Source: Nageia nagi (lineage: Eukaryota > Pinophyta). From it: a DNA stretch of 64,000 nt. Positions 29,729 to 41,660 of the stretch are shown here, piece after piece. The position numbers and the translations under genes were made by a program. The stretch's first letter is position 1. The number at the start of each line of letters is the position of its first letter. The DNA lies in the NCBI GenBank assembly GCA_050084985.1, contig JBITNC010000002.1, positions 6,634,001 to 6,698,000 on the forward strand, given 5' to 3'. A model generated the notes under the pieces. The model did no database searches and was not told the DNA's origin. It worked only from the letters and a program-made list of their open reading frames with translations.

Positions 29729-32350
29729 TGTTGTTCTTCGAGTGACACTAAGAGGGGGGGTGAATCAGTGTATATAAAAATAATCAATTTAATCTTCTTA
29801 AATAAAGACAGATTAAAAGTCAGAGAAAAATGAGCAAGCACACCAGTACATCACACAACACCAGATGTAATGAGGTTCACCAGTTTGGCTACATCCCCGA
29901 AAATGACTGCTTGGACACCAATCCAAATCCAGCCATTAAAGAAAGCTTACAGATTCACAGCACCAACTGTGAAGGGTAGCACCAACTACCACTTTGAGAA
30001 TAACAGCACCAACTGCTTGGAGCACCAACTCCAGCTCTCAAATTCACAGCACCAACTGTGAAGGGTAGCACCCACTACCACTTTGAGTAAAGCAGCACCT
30101 ACTGCTTGGAGCACCAACTCCAGCTCTCAAATTCACAGCACCAACTGTGAAGGATAGCACCAACTACCACTTATCAAGCACCCACTTGAGACAACATTAA
30201 AAGGGAGGAAGGAATACAGTTCTGAAGACCCTCAATGGTCTAGCTCCAATGCTCACTTCACACACTCCGGATACTTCCCTCTTCCACACCGTTACCTGCT
30301 CTCACCCACTTCTCTTCTCACCACATACATACAATTACCTGCATTTGCACACTTCACTTCACGCACATCTCATCACACTCTTTTGCCTTCACTCCGGCAC
30401 TTCACTCTACCCACTACGGATACTTCACATTACACACAGCGGATTCTTCACACTACACACAGCAGATTCTTCACACTACACACAGCGGATTCTTCACACT
30501 ACACAGCGGATTCTTCACACTACACACAGCGGATTCTTCACACTACACACAGCGGATTCTTCACACTACACACAGCGGATTCTTCACACTACACACAGCA
30601 CTACCTCACTTACACTTCTTTTCTCTCTTTTTGCTGTGCAATCACAACTTCCGCTTCATTAACTTCTCACCCTATGTCCTCATTTTTCACACTCCACACA
30701 CTCCACCTTTTCTCTCATTCACTCTTCACCTTATTCCTGTAATTTACCGTTACACATCAAGAAAACTCCAAGAAACTGTTCCGATCATTACACGTTATCA
30801 AAAACAAACTGAAAAGGAATCCTTATTTGTAACTGCTCCTGCACCAAAGGGAGTTCACTGTCTGAGTCTGCAATTGCTGTAACTGTCGAACGCTCCTATT
30901 GCTCAAACAGAGTTGTTTAGACAAGTGTACCTCTTTCTCCACTAATTTCGGAGATTTATGATAATTCCGAACTCTTTTCTTCTTCATAAAGGTATTTCGG
31001 ATAATTCCGGACTCTTTTCTTTTTTATAAAGGTATTTCGAATAATTCCGGACTCTTTTCTCCGCACTTTTATCTTTGTATTTTTGTCTCCGGACTTTTCA
31101 ACACTTACACCATGATGTCATCATCTCCGGACTCCAGTCTTTGCACTTTAATCTTCGCACTTTTGTCTCCGAACTTTTCAACACTTACACCATGATGTCA
31201 TCATCTCCGGACTCCAGTCTTTGCACTTTTATCTTCGCACTTTTGTCTCCGGACTTTTCAACACCTACACCATGATGTCATCATCTCCGGACTCCGATCT
31301 TTGCACTTTTATCTTCGCACTTTTGTCTTCGGACTTTTCAACACCTACACCATGATGTCATCATCTCCGGACTCCGGTCTTTACCACAACGTGACTCTCT
31401 TATTTTCTGTGACATCATCCTTTTTAATCTGGAACATTTTACTTTCAAGACATTTACTTTATGGACTCCGTATTGTCAATCTCTCTTTGCCGATCTCATC
31501 TCTACATTCCGGAATGCTTCATTCGCTGGCTCCGGCTCTTTGATCACTCTTTGCTGACCTCATCATCTCCGGAACCTGGTTCTATTCACAAATGTGAACA
31601 TCACTCTCCCCGTGACATCATCTCTTGCTTCCGGATTGTTTTACTCGCTGGCTCCAGCTCTTTGATCGCTCCTTGCTTACCTCATCACTTTCGAACTCCG
31701 GATTTGAGTGAAGGCCCAAAATCGCTGACGTCATCTCTTCCGGAACGCTTTGTTTACTAACCTCGACTTTACCAAAATCACGTGTTGACAACATTACAAT
31801 CACTCATCACCTCTGGAACTCGGTCAAACCTTCGGAACCCGATCAACACCTTGTTAACAACAATTATAATCACACTTCACCTCCGGAACTCGGTCAAACC
31901 TCCGGAACCCGATCAACACCTTGTTAACAACAATTACAATCACACTTCACCTCCGGAACTCGGTCAAACCTCCGGAACCCGATCAACACCTTGTTAACAA
32001 CAATTACAATCACACTTCACCTCCGGAACTCGGTCAAACCTCCGGAACCTGATCAAAGCCTTGTTGACAGCATGACCATCACTCATCTCCTCCGGAACCC
32101 GATCAAAGCCTTGTTGACAGCATGACAATCACTCATATCCTCCGGAACCCGGACTTCTCTACAACTCTCACCTTTTCCAGAACCCGGACTTTTCCACAAC
32201 TCTGCTTTATCATTTCATTCCGGAACATCATCACTTCATTCCGGAAGCCTGCCTATCATTCCGGAAGCCTGCTTATCTGCTCTAGAAAAACTCACGCGAA
32301 GACAGCCAAAACCATGTGTTGACAACAATGACAATCACACTTGCTCAACA
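29729..32350 (-). repeat. Element C 3' LTR with four internal tandem-repeat families
   Basis: Four internal arrays: an 89-bp unit with CAGCACCAACTGTG (29,958, 30,047, 30,136); a 23-bp unit TACACACAGCGGATTCTTCA (seven copies, about 30,430-30,595); an 80-bp unit with CATGATGTCATCATCTCCGG (31,111, 31,191, 31,271, 31,351); and a 70-bp unit with CGGTCAAACC (31,821, 31,891, 31,961, 32,031). A CCGGA-rich module at about 31,400-31,760 resembles the LTR of element T and has one TGACGTCA (31,726-31,733). The 137-codon and similar open frames here are repeat artefacts. Confidence 0.9.
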
Positions 32351-32362
32351 ATCTCCCCCTTT
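32351..32362 (-). promoter_or_regulatory. Element C polypurine tract
   Basis: Minus-strand AAAGGGGGAGAT directly abuts the 3' LTR start TGTTGAGC. This is the classic copia form and sets the element's orientation. Confidence 0.85.
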
Positions 32363-32601
32363 GGAATTGTTGGCAACACCACTTGATCAGACACCTGCAT
32401 CGGGACTTTTCTCTCTCCCTTTGTCAACAATAACAAAGGGCATTTACAGACTCCCCCTGAGTCCATACACGACATTTTCAGGAAATCAGTAGTATGTATA
32501 CAAACACAGGATACACAGAAGCAATATAGGAAGGAAAAATAAGCACTCCCCTGAGAATGTGACGTCCAGAACTAGCTAATGCTTGGGAAAGACAACAACT
32601 C

Positions 32602-32907
32602 CTAGCTTGAATAATCAAATACTTCTCCTTGCGCCACTCTTTCTTTTTGATTTTTAAATGCTTTGAACATTTCAAAAGCTTCAGATTTATGTATCAAAAA
32701 GTGCACCCAAGTCATTCTTGAATAATCATCTATGAACAGAATAAAATACTTATCTCCATTGACGCTTTGTGTTCTCATTGGTCCGCATAGGTCGGTGTGT
32801 ATGATTTCCAATGGTCTGCTTGTGTGATATTCTTTTACTTTGAACTTTGCCCGAGTTTGCTTTCCCCTTTTTTTTTTTTTTTTTTTTTTATGAATCACAC
32901 ATATCAT
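32602..32907 (-). pseudogene. Element C truncated integrase
   Basis: The minus frame gives 'RGKQTRAKFK' (end of the zinc-binding part) then 'EIIHTDLCGPM' (first catalytic Asp of the DDE core) and 'YFILFIDDYSRMTWVHFL'. It then runs out before the second Asp and Glu. A run of about 20 A (minus; T-run 32,868-32,890) interrupts the N-terminal part. RT and RNase H, which should follow in copia order, are absent. Confidence 0.85.
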
Positions 32908-35048
32908 TTGCTGATTTGCTGATACTGGGCATGTCTCTTACTGCTCTTATGCCATAGCCAATCATCGTTTCCAAATCTTACTGACCCACCTTCATATTCC
33001 TGTAGTATTTGAAATTTCTTTTTGTCACCTGACATGTGACTTGAGCATCCGCTGTCTAATATCCATGGTGATGGATTGTTTTGAGCTTTTAATTCTGTTT
33101 GAGCAATTAAGGACTCTTTACCCTCTCTAGGTTTCTCCTGTTCTTTCCAGACTTGTTTTACTTTTGTTTCAGCTTTTTGTTTCTTATTATACTTTTCTCC
33201 TTCCTGTGGATGACTGCTCTGAAACTGTTTATTCTGTCTTATGGAAGGAAATTGTCTCGATGGAAAGAACCTCATGCCATGATTATTTCTGCAGAATCGG
33301 GCAATGTGTCCATATTCATGACAGTTGTAACACTCAACAGGATACTCCATTAGTGGGCCGAATGCATTCCTAGTAACAAAGGTTCTTGGAGCGATATTAT
33401 ACTTGCATTCAGAAATTTTGTGTCCATATGCATTGCATTTGAAACAGTATCCATTGAAGGGATGGATATGTCTATTATGTTGCTGAGTACTTCTTGGTCC
33501 TGCATAGTGTCTTCTTTTGGAATGCACTTGAGTGAAGCCATCATCCTCCAGTCCTGAGCCACCTTCCTTCTTCTTGGTTTCTTTTGTGTTTTCTCCTTTT
33601 ATGTCATTGGAAGATTGTCCTTGTTCATATCCCAGACCAGATTTATCAGAAAACAATCTTTGACTGTTAATGATTTCACTGAGTTTAGTCGACCTTCCTT
33701 CTAGATATTCAAAAGAGCTGATTTTCTTGGTCACTTCCTCTAGTTGCATATGTAGCCCAGTTATTTCCTCTTCAAGCTTACTGCAATTTTGAACTTTCAC
33801 AATAAGCTGTTCCTCCAAGCTCTCATTTATCCTCTTAGATTCTTCCACTTCTATTTTTAAGGTTTCTATAATATTATTTGCATCATCAAACCTTTTTGAG
33901 AGTTTCTTGTTTTTCTTTACTTCTTTATTTAGTTCATTCAATGCAGTTATTAGTTCTTCTTCAAGATCAAACTCATTCTCACAATCATTTTCTTCATCTG
34001 TCTCTTCCTTGTTATGTTCTTGGACAATTTGATTATCTACATTCGGTTTCTCTTCAAATGCCATAAACAATGCTCCATTGAATCCCTTTTCTGATTCGTT
34101 ACTAGAATCATCATCAGAGGAGCCTTTATTTCTAGATATGAAGTTCTGTCTTTTTGACCTTCTGTTTCGAGCATGAGATTTCATTTTGTGGTTTTTCTCA
34201 AAATATGATTCTTGATCATCTTTATCAGATTTTCTATATGGACATTTTGAAATGAAATGACCAATACCACCACAGTTAAAACATTTAAATGGAATTTTGC
34301 CTTCATATTTACCTTTTCCCCTTTTTAGCTTTCTAATGAAATTTGCTTCTTCTTCATCAGATTGTTCCTCATCATCAGAATCTATTTTGGCTTTGGTACT
34401 GTTGTTGGCTTTAAATGCTGCTTCCTTTTCTGAATGCTTTGCTTTTCCTATCCTCATTTCATAAGCAGTCAGTGAACCATGCATTTCATCCATGCTGAAC
34501 GTTTTCAAATTTTTTGCTTCTTCAATAGCGGACACCTTTGAATCAAAGTGAGATGTGAGAGAGCGCAGTACCTTTTTCACGATGACATGATCTTCAATTT
34601 CTTCCCCAAGTCCTCTGATTGCATTAGTAATTTCATTTACTCTCAACATGTATGCTTCGATGGTTTCATCTTCATTCATCTTTAGACCTTCGAATTGAGC
34701 TCTATAAGTTTGGAGTTTTACTTCCCTGACTTTATCATCTCCTTCGTGGATGCTCTTCAACTTATTCCATATTTCATTTGCAGATTTGCATGCCATAACT
34801 TTCACCAGTTCACTGTCCACAAGACCACACATTAGAGCATTTCTTGCTTTTGCATCACATTCAAATGCCTTTCTTTCTGTGTCATTTGATGGCCCTGCAG
34901 GGGGAGGAGTGTAACCCCTTTTAACAGCATCCCAAATGCCAAAACCCAATGCACTGAGATAAGTCTTCATTCAAATTTTCCAGAAAGCATAATTGTTTCC
35001 ATCAAAGAGAGGTGCCTTGTTAGATGAGAAACCTTCTCCGCTTGCCAT
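32904..35048 (-). pseudogene. Element C gag-protease, copia type, early TGA
   Basis: The natural start is ATG 35,046-35,048 ('MASGEGFSSNKAPLFDG', the usual copia gag start), but codon 26 is TGA (34,971-34,973). The frame is then open for 688 codons from 34,970. Domains: UBN2-type gag (about residues 1-170 of the open part, 'ANEIWNKLKSIHEG', 'LQTYRAQFEGLKMNEDE'); a knuckle CFNCGGIGHFISKC; a Glu/Lys-rich coiled coil (about 330-440); two more knuckles CFKCNAYGHKISEC and CYNCHEYGHIARFC; then protease 'WILDSGCSSHMSG' with the catalytic DSG. The open frame ends shortly after 'WLWHK', the start of the GAG-pre-integrase domain, where the sequence is rearranged. Gag would build the particle; this copy has lost RT. 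Confidence 0.9.
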
Positions 35049-35096
35049 AGTGTCACTACCGGATCTCCTTAGCTGTTATAGCCTGAGTAGGAACGT

Positions 35097-35109
35097 GGCT
35101 CTGATACCA
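35097..35109 (-). promoter_or_regulatory. Element C primer-binding site (initiator tRNA-Met)
   Basis: TGGTATCAGAGCC on the minus strand, two bases after the 5' LTR. This is the standard plant copia primer site. Confidence 0.92.
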
Positions 35110-35111
35110 AT

Positions 35112-37711
35112 TGTTGTTCTTCGAGTGACACTAAGAGGGGGGTGAATCAGTGTATATAAAAATAATCAATTTAATCTTCTTAAATAAAGACAGATTAAAA
35201 GTCAGAGAAAAATGAGCAAGCACACCAGTACATCACACAACACCAGATGTAACGAGGTTCACCAGTTTGGCTACATCCCCGAAAATGACTGCTTGGACAC
35301 CAATCCAAATCCAGCCATTAAAGAAAGCTTACAGATTCACAGCACCAACTGTGAAGGGTAGCACCAACTACCACTTTGAGAATAACAGCACCAACTGCTT
35401 GGAGCACCAACTCCAGCTCTCAAATTCACAGCACCAACTGTGAAGGGTAGCACCCACTACCACTTTGAGTAAAGCAGCACCTACTGCTTGGAGCACCAAC
35501 TCCAGCTCTCAAATTCATAGCACCAACTGTGAAGGATAGCACCAACTACCACTTATCAAGCACCCACTTGAGACAACATTAAAAGGGAGGAAGGAATACA
35601 GTTCTGAAGACCCTCAATGGTCTAGCTCCAATGCTCACTTCACACACTTCGGATACTTCCCTCTTCCACACCGTTACCTGCTCTCACCCACTTCTCTTCT
35701 CACCACATACATACAATTACCTGCATTTGCACACTTCACTTCACGCACATCTCATCACACTCTTTTGCCTTCACTCCGACACTTCACTCTACCCACTACG
35801 GATACTTCACATTACACACAGCGGATTCTTCACACTACACACAGCGGATTCTTCACACTACACAGCGGATTCTTCACACTACACACAGCGGATTCTTCAC
35901 ACTACACACAGCGGATTCTTCACACTACACACAGTGGATTCTTCACACTACACACAGCACTACCTCACTTACACTTCTTTTCTCTCTTTTTGCTGTGCAA
36001 TCACAACTTCCGCTTCATTAACTTCTCACCCTATGTCCTCATTTTTCACACTCCACACACTCCACCTTTTCTCTCATTCACTCTTCACCTTATTCCTGTA
36101 ATTTACCGTTACACATCAAGAAAACTCCAAGAAACTGTTCCGATCATTACACATTATCAAAAACAAACTGAAAAGGAATCCTTATTTGTAACTGCTCCTG
36201 CACCAAAGGGAGTTCACTGTCTGAGTCTGCAATTGCTGTAACTGTCGAACGCTCCTATTGCTCAAACAGAGTTGTTTAGACAAGTGTACCTCTTTCTCCA
36301 TTAATTTCGGAGATTTCTGATAATTCTGGACTCTTTTCTTCTTCATAAAGGTATTTCGGATAATTCCGGACTCTTTTCTTTTTTATAAAGGTATTTCGAA
36401 TAATTTCGGACTCTTTTCTCCGCACTTTTATCTTTGTATTTTTGTCTCCGGACTTTTCAACACTTACACCATGATGTCATCATCTCCGGACTCCAGTCTT
36501 TGCACTTTAATCTTCGCACTTTTATCTTCGGACTTTTCAACACTTACACCATGATGTCATCATCTCCGGACTCCAGTCTTTGCACTTTTATCTTCGCACT
36601 TTTGTCTCCGAACTTTTCAACACCTACACCATGATGTCATCATCTCCGGACTCCGGTCTTTGCACTTTTATCTTCGCACTTTTGTCTCCGGAATTTTCAA
36701 CACCTACACCATGATGTCATCATCTCCGGACTCTGGTCTTTACCACAACGTGACTCTCTTATTTTCTGTGACATCATCCTTTTTAATCCAGAACATTTTA
36801 CTTCCGGGACATTTACTTTATGGAATCCGTATTGTCAATCTCTCTTTGCCGATCTCATCTCTGCATTCCGGAATGCTTCATTCGCTGGCTCCGGCTCTTT
36901 GATCACTCTTTGCTGACCTCATCATCTCCGGAACCCGATTCTATTCACAAATGTGAACATCGCTCTCCCCGTGACATCATCTCTTGCTTCCGGATTGTTT
37001 TACTCGCTGGCTCCGGCTCTTTGATCGCTCCTTGCTTACCTCATCACTTTCGGACTCCGGATTTGAGTGAAGGCCCAAAATCGTTGACGTCATCTCTTCC
37101 GGAACGCTTTGTTTACTAACCCCGGCTTTACCAAAATCACGTGTTGACAACATTACAATCACTCATCACCTCCGGAACTCGGTCAAACCTCCGGAACCCG
37201 ATCAACACCTTGTTAACAATAATTATAATCACACTTCACCTCCGGAACTCGGTCAAACCTCTGGAACCCGATCAACACCTTGTTAACAACAATTACAATC
37301 ACACTTCACCTCCGGAACTCGGTCAAACCTCCGGAACCCGATCAACACCTTGTTAACAACAATTACAATCACACTTCACCTCCGAAACTCGGTCAAACCT
37401 CCGAAACCTGATCAAAGCCTTGTTGACAGCATGACCATCACTCATCTCCTCCAAAACCCGATCAAAGCCTTGTTGACAGCATGACAATCACTCATATCCT
37501 TCGGAACTCGGACTTCTCTACAACTCTCACCTTTTCCAGAACCCGGACTTTTCCACAACTCTGCTTTATCATTTCATTCCGGAACGTCATCACTTCATTC
37601 CGAAAGCCTACCTATCATTCCGAAAGCCTACTTATCTGCTCTAGAAAAACTCGCATGAAGACACAACCAAAACCACGTGTTGACAATAATGACAATCACA
37701 CTTGCTCAACA
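35112..37711 (-). repeat. Element C 5' LTR
   Basis: 2,600 bp, the same layout as the 3' copy but with six rather than seven 23-bp units (about 35,815-35,955), which accounts for most of the 22-bp length difference. Scattered single-base differences only. Confidence 0.92.
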
Positions 37712-38469
37712 GAGATGACTTCGATGTCCCTTGCAATCAATGCCATGCATCCAAATAAAGAAGAGGGGTGACATGGGATCTTGGGATGATCAATACTCCA
37801 ACATGGTGGTGAAATATTCCTTAAATTTCTAACATCCAAGTGTGGGAGTCTTCCAATACCTTGGGATACCAAATTCCTTTCTAGAAGTGGCATGTCTAAG
37901 CTTTGGTATCCTTGATATACCTCTAAGTTGGTGTAATCACCTATGGGGATGATATACCTTGAAGAGGGGAGAATTAATGATAAGAGGACCATATAATGCC
38001 AATATTACATCCATCAAGGTTAAAAATATGCAACACCTCATTAAAGAAGATTAATATTTCATTTTAAAATATATTATCTTAATATCATTAATACAATATT
38101 ATTGGCATATTAAGCACTCAACTATACATAATGAATAAATGAAAAGGGTCATTTTTACATAATTAGAGCATTTAACTAAGTCTCTAAGTGGAATTTACAA
38201 TAATTGATGAAAACTTATAAAAATAGAAAAATTCACACCTATGCTAATGTTCCCATTTATCAGAGGTGAAATGGGAAAACACCATAAAAATGGGTATATT
38301 ACAAGTTTACCCTTCCCAAATTACTTGTCCCCAAGAAATGCAAAACATCCATAGCTATAGGAGATGCTTCTTGATCCTTTTCTTAGCTGATCTAGGAATC
38401 AAAAAACTCTAGCTTCTACTTTTTGTTAGTTTCCATCTTAAGAATACTCTCCAGATTATTTCATGCCAC

Positions 38470-38900
38470 ATAGTATGACCTCTTTTCCTTGAATCTTAGA
38501 CTTCATTTCTAACATTTTGTAGTTAAAAGTTAGAAACAACTTATTTGAGTGTGTATAGCCATTATACTCCAAGTACTATGTGTGGTAATCCTCCAAGGGG
38601 AAGGATGTAGAAGTCACTAGTGACTACATAATCATCCAATTTCACTATGATATTTTCTAGCATTTTTTGGCTTGTTGTTGTACTATTATTTTTTATTACT
38701 ATGTCTAAAACTAAGAATTATTTAGTATTGAATCCCTTATTCCTCTCAAATTATTCATTTATGAAGTTATGGGTGGCTCCTCCAACAATGAGCATCACAA
38801 CATTGTTATTATCCATAAACCTTTGTACTTTGATAGTTACAAATTGAGAGGTTCCCTTTAGAGTAGTATTTTCCTCTTCAATATCCTGTATTCTTACTTC
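38470..38900 (-). pseudogene. Protease relic within X
   Basis: The minus-strand broken frame reads 'VMLIVGGATHNFINE', then 'IVKLDDYVVTSDFYILPLGG' and 'HIVLGV.WLYTLK'. This is the Ty3 protease pattern (LIDSGATHNFI ... D.yvLPL.g.d.VLGv.WL), but the catalytic Asp reads as Val. It is non-functional. Confidence 0.65.
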
Positions 38901-39080
38901 ATTTTTTCATGTGTTCATCTCTTCATTAGAATCATGTTGTACTTCACATACCTCTAAGTGCATGTATTGAGTCTTTATGTTTCATCAGTTTCCTTTTTCC
39001 CAAGGATTCTAACAAGTGTAGAAGAGTTTTTGTTCCCTTAGAGCCTCATATATGGCATAATCTAATCCACTTGTGGGTTT

Positions 39081-39960
39081 CTAATTAGGTGGTAGAGGTT
39101 TTCCTTTCATGGGTTCTTTATTTATTTCCATTGTTGGGATTCTTGTCAAGGTATGCTTAGTGATTTTTCCTCTTGGGTAATTGAATCCTTCCAATAATTT
39201 AGCCTTGCAAATAGTTATTGATAGAGTTGATGATTCCATAGCCTTTACCAATGACATAATGGGTTCTTGTAGTTCATTCATGAAAATATGTACGAGTCTT
39301 CCATCTTCTATATTAGGTATGGATATTACAATCCTTTGGAACTCCTCAATGTAGGCATCAATTATGGTTGTGTTTTAGAGCATTATTAGTTATTTGAAGT
39401 ATTACTCTATGTGCTTATGCTCAAACATATCTAGTACCCATTTACTAAATTTTTTGAAGGTCTTGACCTTCCCATGACCTAGCAAGGTAATGTCATTATG
39501 CTACCATTCATAAGTTATTCCATCTAGTCTCATATATATTATTTTTATTCCTTTCTCTTTTTCCATAAGGTAAAGAGATAAATAAGTTTTTATTTTTTGT
39601 AACCAAGCTCTTAAAGTCATTTTATGACTCCTATAAAAAGATGGCAAGGTCATCTTGGATTTTTTATCTTTTGATAGTTTTTTGGACTTCTAATTTTTCT
39701 GCCTATGGGTTTCCCAGTTTATGTAGAAAGGCATAATATAGCTAGTGTCTGGTTTTACCATGTACTCTTGAAGCACTTCCTTCATGTTTGCTTCCTCTTG
39801 CTCATTTCCTAAAATCCATTTTGCTATTAAAATTGATTCTATGATATGAAGGGATGGAGTTTATCTTTAAGACCCTTCATTTTCCATTGGTGTCTCGTAG
39901 TTAGGTATTTTCATTTATTTCAACTTTTCGGTTAGAAGAGTGATTAAAGTGTGTAATTTT
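39081..39960 (-). pseudogene. Ty3-type gag relic within X
   Basis: Minus-strand pieces read 'MFEHKHIE.YFK', 'IDAYIEEFQRIVISIPNIED', and 'MNELQEPIMSLVKAMESSTL', which match the end of Retrotrans_gag (..y...F..l......i.e...v..F..gL...i...v......tL..a). There are several stops. Below it on the same strand is the protease relic, in normal order. Confidence 0.65.
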
Positions 39961-40179
39961 TTCTCAACCATTTTGTTACTTTATCACTTGTTCCTATGTT
40001 GGTATTATTTGTAGATCTCAAGGGGCATGAAAATAATGCAAAATATATTTTTAGTTTCGATAGGTAGATCAAGTTTTCAAATGCCTAGCCTTAAATAGGA
40101 AAATTCATCTAGATTCATATCAAATTGAGCCTCCTATACACCTAATGTCTCACTTCCAACCATCAGATTCTAGAAATAG

Positions 40180-41160
40180 TATCAAATTTTTCCATCTCCT
40201 TCTAAGCTTCCAGTGAAATCTTATCAATATCCATAAATTAACTCTCCTTTTCTCCAACATCCTCTTATAGTGACTCTAAACTCTAAATTTCTTAGCAAAT
40301 TTAGGCCAGAATATCTAATGACACTATAGAAACACTTAGATATCAAGACACATGATGAAATTTGAAAATACCTACAACTAAATATCATTATGATATAGAC
40401 ACAACTCATAATTGGCCTTAATAAGCCAACATCTCTTTCCAGATATCTTCAAAATGCAGTAAAATTCCCAAAAATTCTCTTAAAATACTAATGTTTTCCC
40501 TCAAATGGTCATAAAATAAAAAATGGATTTCAAACTTTATCTCAGCATACTATGTCTACCACATGATGGCCTTTGAATATAAATCAAACTTAAAAAATAC
40601 CCTCAGTATGCCAATGTCTAGCTTAGGGTGGCTTTAGTATGCAGAACAAGCCTCTAGTATTACCTTAGTATGCCAACATCTAGCTCAAAATGATCTTAAA
40701 ATGTATAATGAACCTCTAATTGATTCATAATCATTGAATACTTATAGCATACTTAGATCCTCACTTACAGATTCAAATGAAAAAATATTCACCATTATGA
40801 GACCCATCAAATTGTATATAAAATTAAAATTATACAATGTGAAACTACAAATTAACAATCTCAATCACACACAAAAAGATCAACACAATGATTTACCTTG
40901 GTTCACCCAATGTGGGCTAATCCAACATGGAATTGGAGCCTTCTCTTCTCATTTTCTATGAAAATTACAATATTGCATACATATATAGAAATACCATCAA
41001 AATAATGGCAATACCATCTCCTACAACACTACTACAATCTCCTACATCAAGAAGAACAACTTCAGAACTACAAAAATTTAGGAATGACTCTTGGTCTTCC
41101 TTCAAATCTTTTACAATCGCAAAAACTCTCTAAAACTCTATTATTTTCCATTGAGTTAAC
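40180..41160 (-). repeat. LTR/leader-like sequence upstream of the X gag relic
   Basis: On the minus strand this region ends in a leader ('GTTGGATTAGCCCACATTGG', 'GTGAACCAAGGTAAATCA') of the kind found in plant LTR R-U5 parts, and gag follows. A related but diverged sequence lies at about 57,000-57,520 (shared 'CTTATAGCAT.CTTAGATC.TCA'). Exact ends and primer site are not clear; TTTGATACTATTTCTAGA near 40,175 may be a worn primer site. Confidence 0.35.
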
Positions 41161-41660
41161 AAGAGAGTAGCATGTAATTAAATAATCCTGGAAAGATCTC
41201 CAAGATGTTAGTTCAAGACCCTGAGCTAATTAGCAACCCAAAATACCAATGTCCCTTTAACTTCCCTTGCTAAATCATTAATACGTACATCGTTATCATT
41301 CTAAAAATAGTGTTGCATGTCATTAATTTCATGTATTTGTACATTTATCTCCTCCAACTTTTAGTCTTTGATCTATATTCAAGCATAGATACCTTTAGAA
41401 TGAGTACTACTCTTGCAAATAACAACTTGACATGATCCAATTTGGATCATACCTCACTAATGAGAAGGCATTTTGTTCCACAAATTTATAGATGAGTATA
41501 CAACTCCCCAACCCTATACTTGACCATTCACTTGGCTTTATTAGGCTTTTGTCCCTTCAATCCAACCAATCATAGCTCTATCTCACCTCTTCTTATAGCA
41601 TGAACCTTCTTTTGTAATATGGAATCCTCCTTGACTTCATCCATAGTATTAGTAGTTAAG

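Larger units (their letters stand above)
29729..37711 (-). mobile_element. Element C: young copia-type element with 2.6-kb LTRs, pol mostly deleted
   Basis: LTRs at 35,112-37,711 (5' in the minus direction, 2,600 bp) and 29,729-32,350 (3', 2,622 bp) run TGTTGTTCTTCG to TTGCTCAACA and are nearly identical; GAGAT flanks both. The primer site is TGGTATCAGAGCC (35,109-35,097), complementary to initiator tRNA-Met. The polypurine tract is AAAGGGGGAGAT (minus, about 32,351-32,362). The interior is only 2.76 kb: gag, protease and a cut integrase, no RT or RNase H. It is therefore a deletion derivative that moved, or was damaged, recently. It sits inside the 3' LTR of X and is the youngest layer of the nest by position. 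Confidence 0.93.
28939..38303 (-). repeat. Element X 3' LTR, interrupted by element C
   Basis: Two pieces (28,939-29,728 and 37,717-38,303) join across element C, with GAGAT duplicated at 29,724-29,728 and 37,712-37,716. Read on the minus strand it begins TGTAATATACCC and ends GGGATCATCACA. Its first about 75 bp recur at 43,250-43,322. Confidence 0.75.

Noticed and set aside
30249-30882. Open frames of 83-137 codons in the C 3' LTR
   Set aside because: They follow the 23-bp and neighbouring repeats, and the same frames recur in the other LTR; no domain or start context.
35631-36241. Open frames of 156-158 codons in the C 5' LTR
   Set aside because: Copies of the same LTR repeats, not genes.
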